Positions 1 through 6,424 of a stretch of 7,971 bases of DNA are shown here, in pieces (the stretch's first letter is position 1; the number at the start of each line of letters is the position of its first letter). The stretch is from the NCBI GenBank assembly GCA_015486915.1, contig WFQS01000218.1, forward strand, positions 1 through 7,971, given 5' to 3'. The DNA is from Desulfobacteraceae bacterium. GTDB lineage: Bacteria > Desulfobacterota > Desulfobacteria > Desulfobacterales > Desulfobacteraceae. A program made the translations under genes and the position numbers. Below the pieces are notes generated by a model that was given only the letters and a program-made list of their open reading frames with translations, was not told where the DNA came from and searched no databases.

Positions 1-3000
1 GTTAATAAGGAAGACGGAACTTTTGACCATTATATGACAGATGCTGAGGAATTGCAGAATTTTGCCAATTGGTATTCATATTACCGTCGGCGCGAACTTG
101 CTGCAAAAGCTGCTGTTGCAAGCTCCATTGTTGACCTCGACTCGGTATACGTCGGGTTTTATACAATAAACAGCGGGGTAAGACAGAAAGTTTTACCGAT
201 CGATGTAGAAACTGATGCAATTATCGTTGATAACAAGGACAGTGGGTATCAGGAAACAGGATCATGGGATGAATCGAGTGTATCCAATGAATATAAAAAC
301 AGTTCAAGATATACTGAAGATATAGGTGATGAAGCCAGATGGACACCTTATATCCCCGAGTCAAAGCAATATAAGGTTTATGCATGGTGGGATTATTATG
401 ACACATGTGATTCAAACGCTCTTTATACTGTTCATTATGATGGCGGAGTTGATACTATAAGAGTTGATCAGCATGACACTTCAACATCAAATCAATGGTT
501 TCTTCTTGGTACTTATAATTTTGCAAAAGGCAGATCAGGTTATGTCACGGTAACTCGTGATAGTAGCAGTACCGGAACAAGTACCAGCGCAGATGCTGTA
601 AAATTTGGAGTGTATGTTGATGATACAGATACCCTTCTTGATCTTCTTTACAGTATTAATTCAGATGGGAGTACTCCATTGCGGCAGGCTCTTTTAAACG
701 TGGGACGGTATTATGATAAAAATGACGGCAATAACGGTAATCTTGGCGATTCGCCGTACCTGAGCGCAGCAGACGGAGGTGCATGTCAGCAGGCATTTAC
801 GATAGTAATGACCGATGGTTACTGGAATGGCAGTGATCCTGGTGTGGGTAATCAAGACGGAAACCAGGGCGACCCCTATGCTGATTCATATTCAGATACA
901 CTTGCCGATGTGGCAATGAAGTTTTACAATCATGACCTTGCAGATGGTCTGGATAATGATATGCCTACGAACAGTTATGACAAGGAAAAGACTCAGCATA
1001 TGGTTACATATACCATTTCATTTGGTGTAAAAGGAACTATTGATCAGCTTGATATAAATGGAGACGGTGTACCTGATGATCCAAGTTATGCTGATGATCC
1101 GTATTTTTTAAATCCTGCTACTCTGCATCCTGTATGGCCGGATCCAGCTTCATCAGGATCACCCGCTAAAATAGATGATCTGTGGCATGCAGCTGTGAAT
1201 GGAAGAGGCTCATTTTTCAGTGCTGATAATCCCGAGGCTCTTAACAGTGCCCTTCAGTCGGTATTTAAAAATCTTGCATCAAGGCTTGCATCAGGAGCTT
1301 CTGTTTCTGTTAACGGTGATGAACTTAATACTGGGACTATTGTCTATCAGTCCACATATGTATCCGGTAAATGGACAGGTGATGTGGTGGCTTTTCCGGT
1401 TAATCCCGTTACAGGGGAAATTTTAAAAGAGGATAGTGATATAAAATGGAATGCCAGCGATAAGCTTCAGAACGCGGATTGGAGTACCGGCCGCAGGATA
1501 ATAACTTCAGACGGCCAGGGTAATGGTTTGCCGTTTTTGTATTCTGACCTTACAACTGGACAGAAAGACGCTCTCAATGATAACAGTGCTGTTGTCGATT
1601 ATATACGCGGAAAAGAAGTGAGCAGTTTCCGTTCCCGTGAAAAAAAACTCGGAGATATTGTCCATTCCGCACCTCTTCTTGTTTTACAGGATGGCAAGGA
1701 TAACGATGGTGACGGACTGGTTGATGAGGAGGGAGAATCAGACGGCACTATTTTTGTCGGCGGTAATGATGGAATGCTTCATGCCTTTAATGCTGAAACA
1801 GGGGAAGAACGATTTGCATATATCCCTCATCTTGTGTTTGATCATCTCATGGATTTGACTAAAATTGATTATTCCCACAGGTTCTATGTTGATTCCACTC
1901 CTTATGCAGCGGCATTAAGATTTGCTGCCGGAGATATGTCCCATGACGGGGTTGACAACAATGGCGATGGTAATATTGATGAATCTGATGAAAATTATTC
2001 AGATGGCATTGATAATAACGGTAACGGAATTATTGATGAATCGGATGAGTATAAGACAAAGGTCGTTCTTGTAGGCGGTCTTGGTAAAGGGGGCAGGGGA
2101 TATTATGCCCTTGATGTTACTGATATGGAGTCCATTGACAGCTCAAAATCAGATTCTGACCTCACAGATATGATAATGTGGGAATACCCTCCTTTATCTG
2201 ATACTGCCTTTGTTGTAGATGAGGCTGGTGAGAAAAAATTTAAGTATAATGATAATGATATGGGGTATAGTTTCAGTAAAGCATTCATAGTAAAGTCCTA
2301 TCTTTCCATGGATCCGAATTCTACTGCGAATCATCCCTGGGTTGTTATTTTCGGTAATGGATATAACAGTGTAAACGGCCATGCAGTACTTTATGTTCTC
2401 GATGCTTTGACAGGTGAGCTTCTTCGCAAGATAGATACAGGCGTAGGAGGTGATAATGGGCTTTCTTCTCCTGCCATAGTGGATGTAAACAATGATGGAA
2501 GGGTAGATTATGTATATGCAGGCGATCTTAAAGGAAATATGTGGAAATTTGACATAACTGGCTCGGATGTTTCAAAATGGGGCGTAGCTTTTGGAGTTGA
2601 TGGGGATGGTAACGGACGTATTGACGGAGCAGACAGCGGAGATTCAGTGCAGCCTCTTTTTTCTTCTCCTGGCCAGCCTATTACTTCTGCACCGGATGTT
2701 ATGTTTCACTGCGAAGGAGACGGGTATATGATCTTGTACGGTACCGGTAAATTTCTTGGAGAAACAGACAGGTCGAATCAGGATAAGCAGACAATATACG
2801 GAATATGGGATTTTGGAGGAGGCTCGACAGATTATCTCGGAACATGGGACGAAGGGTCTGCCTCACTTTCTAATTTAACATCAGTAACCGGGGAGACTCT
2901 TCTTGAACAGACAGTGGTATATGCAGATTACGTTAATAACTACTATTTAAGAGTGCTAAGCGATAATCAAGCTTACTGGTCATTGTGCCATAATGGAAAA

Positions 3001-3477
3001 GATGACAATAATGATGCCTCTATTGATGATAGCGGTGAATGCGGAACCCATGCTGGATGGTATTTTGATCTGCCTCTCGCAGGTGAGAGAGTGATCGAAG
3101 ATGTTTCGATAAGAGACGGTAACCTTATAGCCATTACTTTTATACCGAATGATTCACCGTGTTCAGGAGGAGGGATGTCAATAGTCCATGAGATGAATGC
3201 ATGTGACGGCAGCAGGGCATCTACCCCGCAGTTTGATATAAATAATGATGGTAAAATTGATGATAATGATGTAGTTACCATCACGGTCAATGGTAATCAG
3301 GTTCAGGTACCTCCCACGGGAAAGGGCTATGACGGGCAGCTTCATCCTCCTGTAATCGTTACCATGCCTGATAAAAAAAGGGAAATGAAAATTCTCAGTA
3401 GTTCTGCAGGAACTACCGAGACTTTATTTGAAAAGGCGGAAAGGCTTGGAATGTTTTACTGGCGTGAAAGCAATTAG
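1..3477 (+). CDS. pilY1: PilC/PilY1-type type IV pilus tip adhesin, 5' end missing
   Basis: The frame is open from base 1, so the start, signal peptide and first part of the protein lie outside the window; 1158 codons are visible. The family acts at the type IV pilus tip in adhesion, pilus biogenesis and calcium-controlled retraction. Visible order: part of a von Willebrand A domain (residues about 13-73, then 205-275, with the Thr of TPLR at 225 and the TDG Asp at 272 as probable metal-site residues); an inserted golvesin-C-terminal-like domain (about 74-204); a linker; and the PilC-type beta-propeller from GDIVHSAP (551) through GGNDGMLHAF and GGLGKGGRGYYALDV. The propeller carries the PilY1-like calcium loop DVNNDGRVD (828-836). 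Several further Asp/Asn-rich loops occur (see findings). The tail FYWRESN resembles the WREL-type end of the family. The stop is followed nine bases later by a repeat. Family call is firm; ligand and pilus role are inferred. Confidence 0.95.
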   Translation, partial: VNKEDGTFDHYMTDAEELQNFANWYSYYRRRELAAKAAVASSIVDLDSVYVGFYTINSGVRQKVLPIDVETDAIIVDNKDSGYQETGSWDESSVSNEYKNSSRYTEDIGDEARWTPYIPESKQYKVYAWWDYYDTCDSNALYTVHYDGGVDTIRVDQHDTSTSNQWFLLGTYNFAKGRSGYVTVTRDSSSTGTSTSADAVKFGVYVDDTDTLLDLLYSINSDGSTPLRQALLNVGRYYDKNDGNNGNLGDSPYLSAADGGACQQAFTIVMTDGYWNGSDPGVGNQDGNQGDPYADSYSDTLADVAMKFYNHDLADGLDNDMPTNSYDKEKTQHMVTYTISFGVKGTIDQLDINGDGVPDDPSYADDPYFLNPATLHPVWPDPASSGSPAKIDDLWHAAVNGRGSFFSADNPEALNSALQSVFKNLASRLASGASVSVNGDELNTGTIVYQSTYVSGKWTGDVVAFPVNPVTGEILKEDSDIKWNASDKLQNADWSTGRRIITSDGQGNGLPFLYSDLTTGQKDALNDNSAVVDYIRGKEVSSFRSREKKLGDIVHSAPLLVLQDGKDNDGDGLVDEEGESDGTIFVGGNDGMLHAFNAETGEERFAYIPHLVFDHLMDLTKIDYSHRFYVDSTPYAAALRFAAGDMSHDGVDNNGDGNIDESDENYSDGIDNNGNGIIDESDEYKTKVVLVGGLGKGGRGYYALDVTDMESIDSSKSDSDLTDMIMWEYPPLSDTAFVVDEAGEKKFKYNDNDMGYSFSKAFIVKSYLSMDPNSTANHPWVVIFGNGYNSVNGHAVLYVLDALTGELLRKIDTGVGGDNGLSSPAIVDVNNDGRVDYVYAGDLKGNMWKFDITGSDVSKWGVAFGVDGDGNGRIDGADSGDSVQPLFSSPGQPITSAPDVMFHCEGDGYMILYGTGKFLGETDRSNQDKQTIYGIWDFGGGSTDYLGTWDEGSASLSNLTSVTGETLLEQTVVYADYVNNYYLRVLSDNQAYWSLCHNGKDDNNDASIDDSGECGTHAGWYFDLPLAGERVIEDVSIRDGNLIAITFIPNDSPCSGGGMSIVHEMNACDGSRASTPQFDINNDGKIDDNDVVTITVNGNQVQVPPTGKGYDGQLHPPVIVTMPDKKREMKILSSSAGTTETLFEKAERLGMFYWRESN

Positions 3478-3486
3478 TATTTGATG

Positions 3487-3693
3487 TAACGGCCATGAGG
3501 CTGGTCTGAACAGCGTTACAGCGCCTCAAAAAATCAGAGATTTTGACGAACATAAAAAGAGCATCAGTTGCTTTGTCAAAAATGAGCTTTTTCTTATAAA
3601 CGGCCACGAGGCCGATCTGGAGATTATTAAACGGCCTCACAACAAATAATGAAACTCTTATAAATGAAGGTCCTTTAAAGGAGTTTCTTATAA
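3487..3693 (-). repeat. Inverted composite copy of the intergenic repeat (beta then alpha module as read on +)
   Basis: Read on the minus strand, this is an alpha module (3693-3600) followed by a beta module (3599-3487). Together they closely match 4541-4752 on the plus strand. The beta part is nearly identical to 4635-4752 over about 113 bases, with scattered single changes. It includes a TCAT-loop terminal hairpin at 3491-3502 and a hairpin at 3531-3543 whose outer pair is A-T where the other copies have G-C. The alpha part includes the strongest terminal hairpin of the family, CGGCC/GGCCG with a four-base loop, at 3601-3614, and the paired GAAACTC/GAGTTTC arms near 3651 and 3681. It fills almost the whole gap between the pilus gene and the next gene. 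No transposase or target-site duplication was seen. Confidence 0.88.
3549..3579 (-). promoter_or_regulatory. Promoter-like pair inside the inverted beta module
   Basis: On the minus strand a perfect TTGACA (3579-3574) is followed after 19 bases by TATGTT (3554-3549). The same pair at the same spacing occurs in both other beta modules. It points into the 3' end of the pilus gene, so any transcript would be antisense to it. The 19-base spacing is longer than the usual 17, so activity is uncertain. Confidence 0.3.
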
Positions 3694-3707
3694 AAAAAGG
3701 GGGCATC

Positions 3708-4082
3708 ATGTTTAAGATTATAAAAAATAGAATTCATATCGCTTTCATTGTAATTGCAATATCAATTTGCGGGTTTAATATTTTTTTCTTTTGCCATTCT
3801 GCTCTATGTAACGATAAGATTCCAGTTGTAAGTGTTGATGTGGAAAAACCTCTTTATGCCGGGTATCCCATTGTATTTGATGAAAGAGGTAAAATAGACA
3901 GGATTGCTGAGGATGTTCTCATTGTAGATGATACATCGTTTACGTTGACCAAAAATGTAACATATAATACCCCATACAATACTCACGCGCAGAAAAATCG
4001 ATTTCATGTAGGTGATTTAATAGGATTGAAATTAAATTCACGTGGTCAAGTTGTTTCAGTCTGGCTGATCCATGGACTATAG
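3708..4082 (+). CDS. Small exported or membrane-anchored protein of unknown function
   Basis: A 124-residue protein. A strong ribosome site (AAGGGGG, about 3697-3703) sits five bases before the ATG. The N-terminus has a short basic stretch (K3, K6, R8) and a hydrophobic run over about residues 9-29, so it is either secreted or held in the membrane by this segment; the cleavage site is unclear. The remaining roughly 90 residues are beta-rich by eye, with the pattern DERGKIDRIAEDVLIVDDTSF, then VTYNTP, then FHVGDLIGLKLNSRGQVVSVWL. This suggests a small beta-barrel or OB-like fold that begins and ends in strands. I do not recognise the family. It lies downstream of the pilus gene but is separated from it by an inverted repeat copy, so co-transcription is unproven. 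It is bracketed by repeats in opposite orientation. Confidence 0.8.
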   Translation: MFKIIKNRIHIAFIVIAISICGFNIFFFCHSALCNDKIPVVSVDVEKPLYAGYPIVFDERGKIDRIAEDVLIVDDTSFTLTKNVTYNTPYNTHAQKNRFHVGDLIGLKLNSRGQVVSVWLIHGL

Positions 4083-4107
4083 AAAGAAATTTTATTCGCA
4101 ACACTGC

Positions 4108-4216
4108 ATGAAACTCCTATCAATTACCGCTAATTATAAGAGTTCCTTTATTTATCAGAATCTTTGATTCTTTGAGGCTGTATGAGAGTAACCAGACCGG
4201 CCTTATGGCCGCTATT
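4108..4216 (+). repeat. Solitary alpha module of the intergenic repeat
   Basis: It begins ATGAAACTCCT, like the other plus-strand alpha modules, and has the AACTC/ATAAGAGTT arms. It carries the optional hairpin GAATC-TTT-GATTC at 4158-4170 and ends in the terminal hairpin GGCC-TTAT-GGCC at 4199-4210, preceded by CCAGA as in the other copies. It starts about 26 bases after the stop codon of the exported protein. No beta module is attached on either side. Confidence 0.8.
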
Positions 4217-4540
4217 AAGTGTTTAATTTGCAACAAATTATTTTTGATACATTTGTGTCTTGCGTTTTTTGATTCATATATGTGTCAAAAAATGTAAAAT
4301 ATCATAATCCACCCTGCCATAACCATTAAAAGGCCTGTTATCAGGTATTTTGATGGTTATTTGTTTTTATAAGGCATGCAATTTGCTTTGATTAATTAAC
4401 AGTTCTTTTAAGTGCTGGAAGCCGGTTAGTGTGATTTCCCTATGCTATATCAGGTTTTCAGATAATTTATTTTACAAGGATGTAAGAGGAAAAGCTCATT
4501 GGCTATACGTAGTCGACAGATAACTCAGTAAACTTATTTT
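4217..4540. other. Intergenic stretch without a recognisable gene
   Basis: No credible reading frame is present on either strand. The stretch is AT-rich and holds two inverted repeats. One is an AT-only-type stem, TTTTTTGA (4265-4272) with TCAAAAAA (4285-4292), around a CATATATG centre, with weaker outer pairing of ACATTT and AAATGT. The other is the stronger hairpin at 4319-4360, listed separately. I see no match to the alpha or beta modules here, so this stretch separates two repeat insertions. Confidence 0.6.
4319..4371 (+). terminator. Long hairpin followed by a T-rich tract, terminator-like
   Basis: Two 19-base arms (4319-4337 and 4342-4360) flank a four-base TTAT loop. The outer ATAACCAT pairs perfectly with ATGGTTAT. 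Inward there are two G-T pairs, one mismatch, and a closing CCTG/CAGG. A TTTGTTTTT tract follows. It could end transcription of the exported-protein gene, although it is about 240 bases after its stop. It could equally be the core of a different small repeat. Confidence 0.45.
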
Positions 4541-4752
4541 TTATATGAAACTCCTGTAAAGTACCTTGAATTATAAGAGTTTCATTTTTGTTGAGAAGCA
4601 GTCTGAGAGTCACCAGATTTGCTTCATCGCAGTTTTATAAGAAAGAGCTCATTTTTGACAAAGCAACTGATGCTCTTTTTATGTTCGTCAGAATCTTTGA
4701 TTCTTTGAGGTGCTGTAACGCAGTTTAGATTGGCCTCATGGCCGTTATATGA
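4541..4752 (+). repeat. Composite repeat copy: alpha module then beta module
   Basis: The alpha module (about 4541-4634) has nine-base perfect arms, ATGAAACTC and GAGTTTCAT. It lacks the GAATC hairpin and ends in a TGC/GCA hairpin (4620-4631). The beta module (about 4635-4752) has arms AAAGAGC and GCTCTTT, the GAATC-TTT-GATTC hairpin at 4691-4703, and the terminal hairpin GGCC-TCAT-GGCC at 4732-4743. It ends GTTATATGAAA, the same junction sequence that starts an alpha module, so modules can chain head to tail. The whole unit matches 3487-3693 in inverted orientation. Confidence 0.88.
4655..4685 (+). promoter_or_regulatory. Promoter-like pair inside a beta module, pointing at the 4817 gene
   Basis: Consensus TTGACA (4655-4660) and TATGTT (4680-4685) are separated by 19 bases. 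The pair is kept in all three beta modules. If active, it would transcribe through the rest of the repeat, giving a leader of roughly 125 bases with two hairpins before the gene at 4817. The long spacer lowers confidence. Confidence 0.35.
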
Positions 4753-4816
4753 AAGTTAATACGGGAATTTGAGAAAATGAACTGGCTTTAATATGCTAAA
4801 AAACAGGAGGGTATTT

Positions 4817-5164
4817 ATGAAACTTCACGAAATAAAAAAAGATTATGATCTTGTTAATTCTGTAAACTGGGATATGACACCTGAAGAAGCAATAGCTCTT
4901 CATCTTGAATGGGGGCAGTTGAGATCTCAGGCATATTATAATTCAAGCAGTGATGAAACCATATATTTTGTTATTAACACATGGAAAAAAGATCCATTTC
5001 TCAGCCTTGTAAAAAGAAAAGGGTTTGATTCCGAGGAACTGGGAAAGTTCAAACTTCCTGAAAAGCTTGAAAAAGAATTTATGCAGGGAATTGGAAGATT
5101 TAAAGGAGTCTATGCCGTTGATGGTAAGGTCAGAGAATGGCTTAAAAAGGAACTTGAGGTTTAA
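4817..5164 (+). CDS. Small conserved protein, probably DVU0772-like (sulfate-reducer family)
   Basis: 115 residues from the ATG at 4817, chosen because AGGAGGG (4805-4811) lies five bases before it. An in-frame ATG at 4793 lies upstream of that ribosome site and is probably not used. No signal peptide or membrane segment is visible, so a cytosolic protein is expected. The sequence shows an N-terminal helix-rich part with WDMTPEEAIALHLEWG, a central IYFVINTWKKDPFLSLVKR, and a C-terminal GVYAVDGKVREWLKKEL. From memory this pattern resembles the DVU0772 family of Desulfovibrio and relatives, whose function I do not know; I could not check the match. It starts about 65 bases after a repeat copy and is followed by a terminator-like hairpin, so it may be transcribed alone. 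Confidence 0.82.
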   Translation: MKLHEIKKDYDLVNSVNWDMTPEEAIALHLEWGQLRSQAYYNSSSDETIYFVINTWKKDPFLSLVKRKGFDSEELGKFKLPEKLEKEFMQGIGRFKGVYAVDGKVREWLKKELEV

Positions 5165-5234
5165 ACCTTTAAATATTGTTTCAAAATATGTATGATAAAT
5201 TGTCTTGACAGATCGTATTGTCTTGGCAGGGAAT

Positions 5235-5291
5235 CCGGGACAGAAGATAAAGCATGCAGGAAGCTTTTTTTGTCCCGGTATTGTTTTTGTG
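5235..5291 (+). terminator. Hairpin with T-rich tail after the 4817 gene
   Basis: CCGGGACA (5235-5242) pairs perfectly with TGTCCCGG (5271-5278). The pairing continues inward through purine and T tracts, using G-T pairs, and TATTGTTTTT follows. It lies about 70 bases after the stop codon. The loop side also contains AAAGC and GCTTT, which can pair. The position and tail fit an intrinsic terminator for the small gene upstream. Confidence 0.5.
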
Positions 5292-5294
5292 CAA

Positions 5295-5498
5295 ATGGTG
5301 CCTCTATCTGTAACAATAAAATCTATTAACAAGTTAGAGGATGAAGTAAATATTCGACCTTTCCCCAATTTCTTGTTTTTTTTAACAGTAATTGAGGAGT
5401 AGGGCACTAATGCAATTGTGATGGCCAAAATGGACGAAGATGGAATGTCGATCGAATATTTACCGGATGAAAATGTGAAATCTTTCAGAAAAATATGA
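5295..5498 (+). pseudogene. Short coding-like frame interrupted by one TAG, overlapping the next gene
   Basis: From the ATG at 5295 the frame reads 35 codons to TAG at 5400-5402, then stays open to TGA at 5496-5498. That TGA overlaps the start of the TIGR02757 gene as ATGA. The peptide looks protein-like on both sides of the stop: VTIKSINKLEDEVNIRPFP before it and GTNAIVMAKMDEDGMSIEYL after it. The other two plus frames are closed by stops early in this stretch. Three readings fit: a gene with a recent nonsense mutation, a short downstream ORF that begins at GTG 5418 or ATG 5421, or amber readthrough. The ATGA overlap suggests the second half is, or was, translated and coupled to the next gene, which has no convincing ribosome site of its own. 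I do not recognise the family. Confidence 0.35.
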
Positions 5499-6304
5499 CC
5501 TGTGTGAAATATAAACTTGAGTCTGTGTACAAAGAGTACAACAAGAGGGAATATATTGATCCTGATCCGCTTTTGTTCCTTTATAGTTATACTGAAAAGC
5601 AGGATATTGAAATTGCCGGTTTCATAGCTGCATCTCTTGCCTATGGCAGGGTTGATCAGATCATGAAAACCATAAGGTTTGTACTTGGTAAACTCAATCC
5701 TTCTCCCTTTAAATATCTCGTTCAGCGGACAGAAAAAGATATAATCCACGATTTTAAGGGATTTAAATACAGGTTTGCAAGAGATTCTCATATATCGAAC
5801 CTGTTACTTGGTATAAAGGATATTTTAAATCGTTTTTCATCCATTGAAAATTGTTTCTGCTCCGGGTGGTCATCGGATGATGAAACACTGATTCCGGGGC
5901 TTGGTTTTCTATATGATCAGATTAAAATAAATCATGATCCCGGACCCGGACATCTTCTTGCTGACCCGAAAAAGAACAGTGCCTGTAAAAGAAGCCATCT
6001 TTTTTTGCGCTGGATGGTGCGCAGTGATGATGTTGATCCTGGAATATGGAAAAGGCCGGATCCTTCACGTTTGATCGTTCCATTGGACACACATATGTAT
6101 AAAATTGGTGTGATGCTTGGGTTTACAAAAAGAAAAAGCCGGGATATAAAAACGGCAATTGAAATAACAAAGGGCTTCAGGGGCATTTTAAGGGAAGATC
6201 CCGTTAAATATGATTTCTGCCTGACCAGATTTGGCATCAGAAAAGGATTGAATATGGTTGATCTCGCTAATTTTTTTTGTTGTGAAGATAAAAAACCATT
6301 ATAA
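5495..6304 (+). CDS. TIGR02757 (DUF2400) family protein
   Basis: 269 residues, close to full length for the family as I recall it. No signal or membrane segment is seen. Family marks, in order: the N-terminal YNKREYIDPDPLLFLYSY (about 15-32); IAASLAYGRVDQI (44-56); ACKRSHLFLRWMVRSDDVDPGIW (starting about 163); PLDTHMYKIGVMLGFTKRKSRD (196-217); and the C-terminal DPVKYDFCLTRFGI. The family has no established function that I know. The PLDTH segment (Asp198) followed by LGFT resembles the VDTH-x-R stretch of endonuclease III-type helix-hairpin-helix glycosylases, so a DNA-repair-like fold is possible; this is inference. The start at 5495 keeps the conserved N-terminus and overlaps an upstream frame by ATGA, suggesting translational coupling. 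A repeat copy begins about 20 bases after the stop. Confidence 0.9.
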   Translation: MTCVKYKLESVYKEYNKREYIDPDPLLFLYSYTEKQDIEIAGFIAASLAYGRVDQIMKTIRFVLGKLNPSPFKYLVQRTEKDIIHDFKGFKYRFARDSHISNLLLGIKDILNRFSSIENCFCSGWSSDDETLIPGLGFLYDQIKINHDPGPGHLLADPKKNSACKRSHLFLRWMVRSDDVDPGIWKRPDPSRLIVPLDTHMYKIGVMLGFTKRKSRDIKTAIEITKGFRGILREDPVKYDFCLTRFGIRKGLNMVDLANFFCCEDKKPL

Positions 6305-6324
6305 AATTGGTTTGTGGTAAATTT

Positions 6325-6424
6325 TTATATGAAAGAGCTCAATTTTGACAAAGTAACAAATACTCTTTCTATATTCGTTGAGAGGCACTGTAACGCAGTT
6401 CAGATCTGCCTCATGGCAGTTATA
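6325..6424 (+). repeat. Beta module of the intergenic repeat, lacking the optional hairpin
   Basis: It starts TTATATGAAAGAGCTC and carries TTGACA as in the other beta modules. At the point where they have the 16-base CAGAATCTTTGATTCT it reads straight from TTCGT into TGAGAGG. The terminal hairpin is TGCC-TCAT-GGCA (6407-6418), with a T-A outer pair where 4732-4743 has G-C. It passes directly into the alpha module through the shared GTTATATGAAA junction. Confidence 0.82.
6345..6375 (+). promoter_or_regulatory. Promoter-like pair inside a beta module, pointing toward sfsA
   Basis: TTGACA (6345-6350) and TATATT (6370-6375, five of six consensus bases) are 19 bases apart. This is the best -10 of the three beta modules. 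It lies about 190 bases before the sfsA start, with an alpha module between them. If active, it would give sfsA a structured repeat-derived leader. Confidence 0.35.

Noticed and set aside
2973..3290. Minus-strand frame of 105 codons inside the pilus gene
   Set aside because: It is opposite a strongly conserved part of the PilY1 reading frame, and no ribosome site or protein-like motif supports it.
3413..3709. Minus-strand frame of 98 codons reading through the inverted repeat
   Set aside because: The beta module can be read as a peptide (…FDKATDALFMF…) in several copies, but differences between copies change amino acids and even create a stop (TAG in 4635-4752). They follow base pairing rather than codons, so the conserved thing is structure, not protein.
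3478..4752. Composite transposon around the exported-protein gene
   Set aside because: There is an inverted pair of repeats but no transposase and no visible target-site duplication at the outer ends, so only the inverted arrangement is reported.
4769..4797. Possible promoter TTGAGA / TATGCT just before the 4817 gene
   Set aside because: The -10 matches poorly, and the implied start would leave almost no leader before the ribosome site; the alternative TAATAT is only 14 bases from the -35.
5205..5294. TTG-started upstream extension of the amber-interrupted frame
   Set aside because: This part overlaps the terminator-like hairpin at 5235-5278, has no ribosome site, and its peptide is low-complexity and hydrophobic; only the part from about 5295 on looks coding.
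4943..5791. Open minus-strand frame of 282 codons crossing two genes and the gap between them
   Set aside because: It lies codon-for-codon opposite two well-supported plus-strand genes, has no ribosome site or recognisable family features, and its openness follows from few TTA, CTA and TCA codons in those genes.
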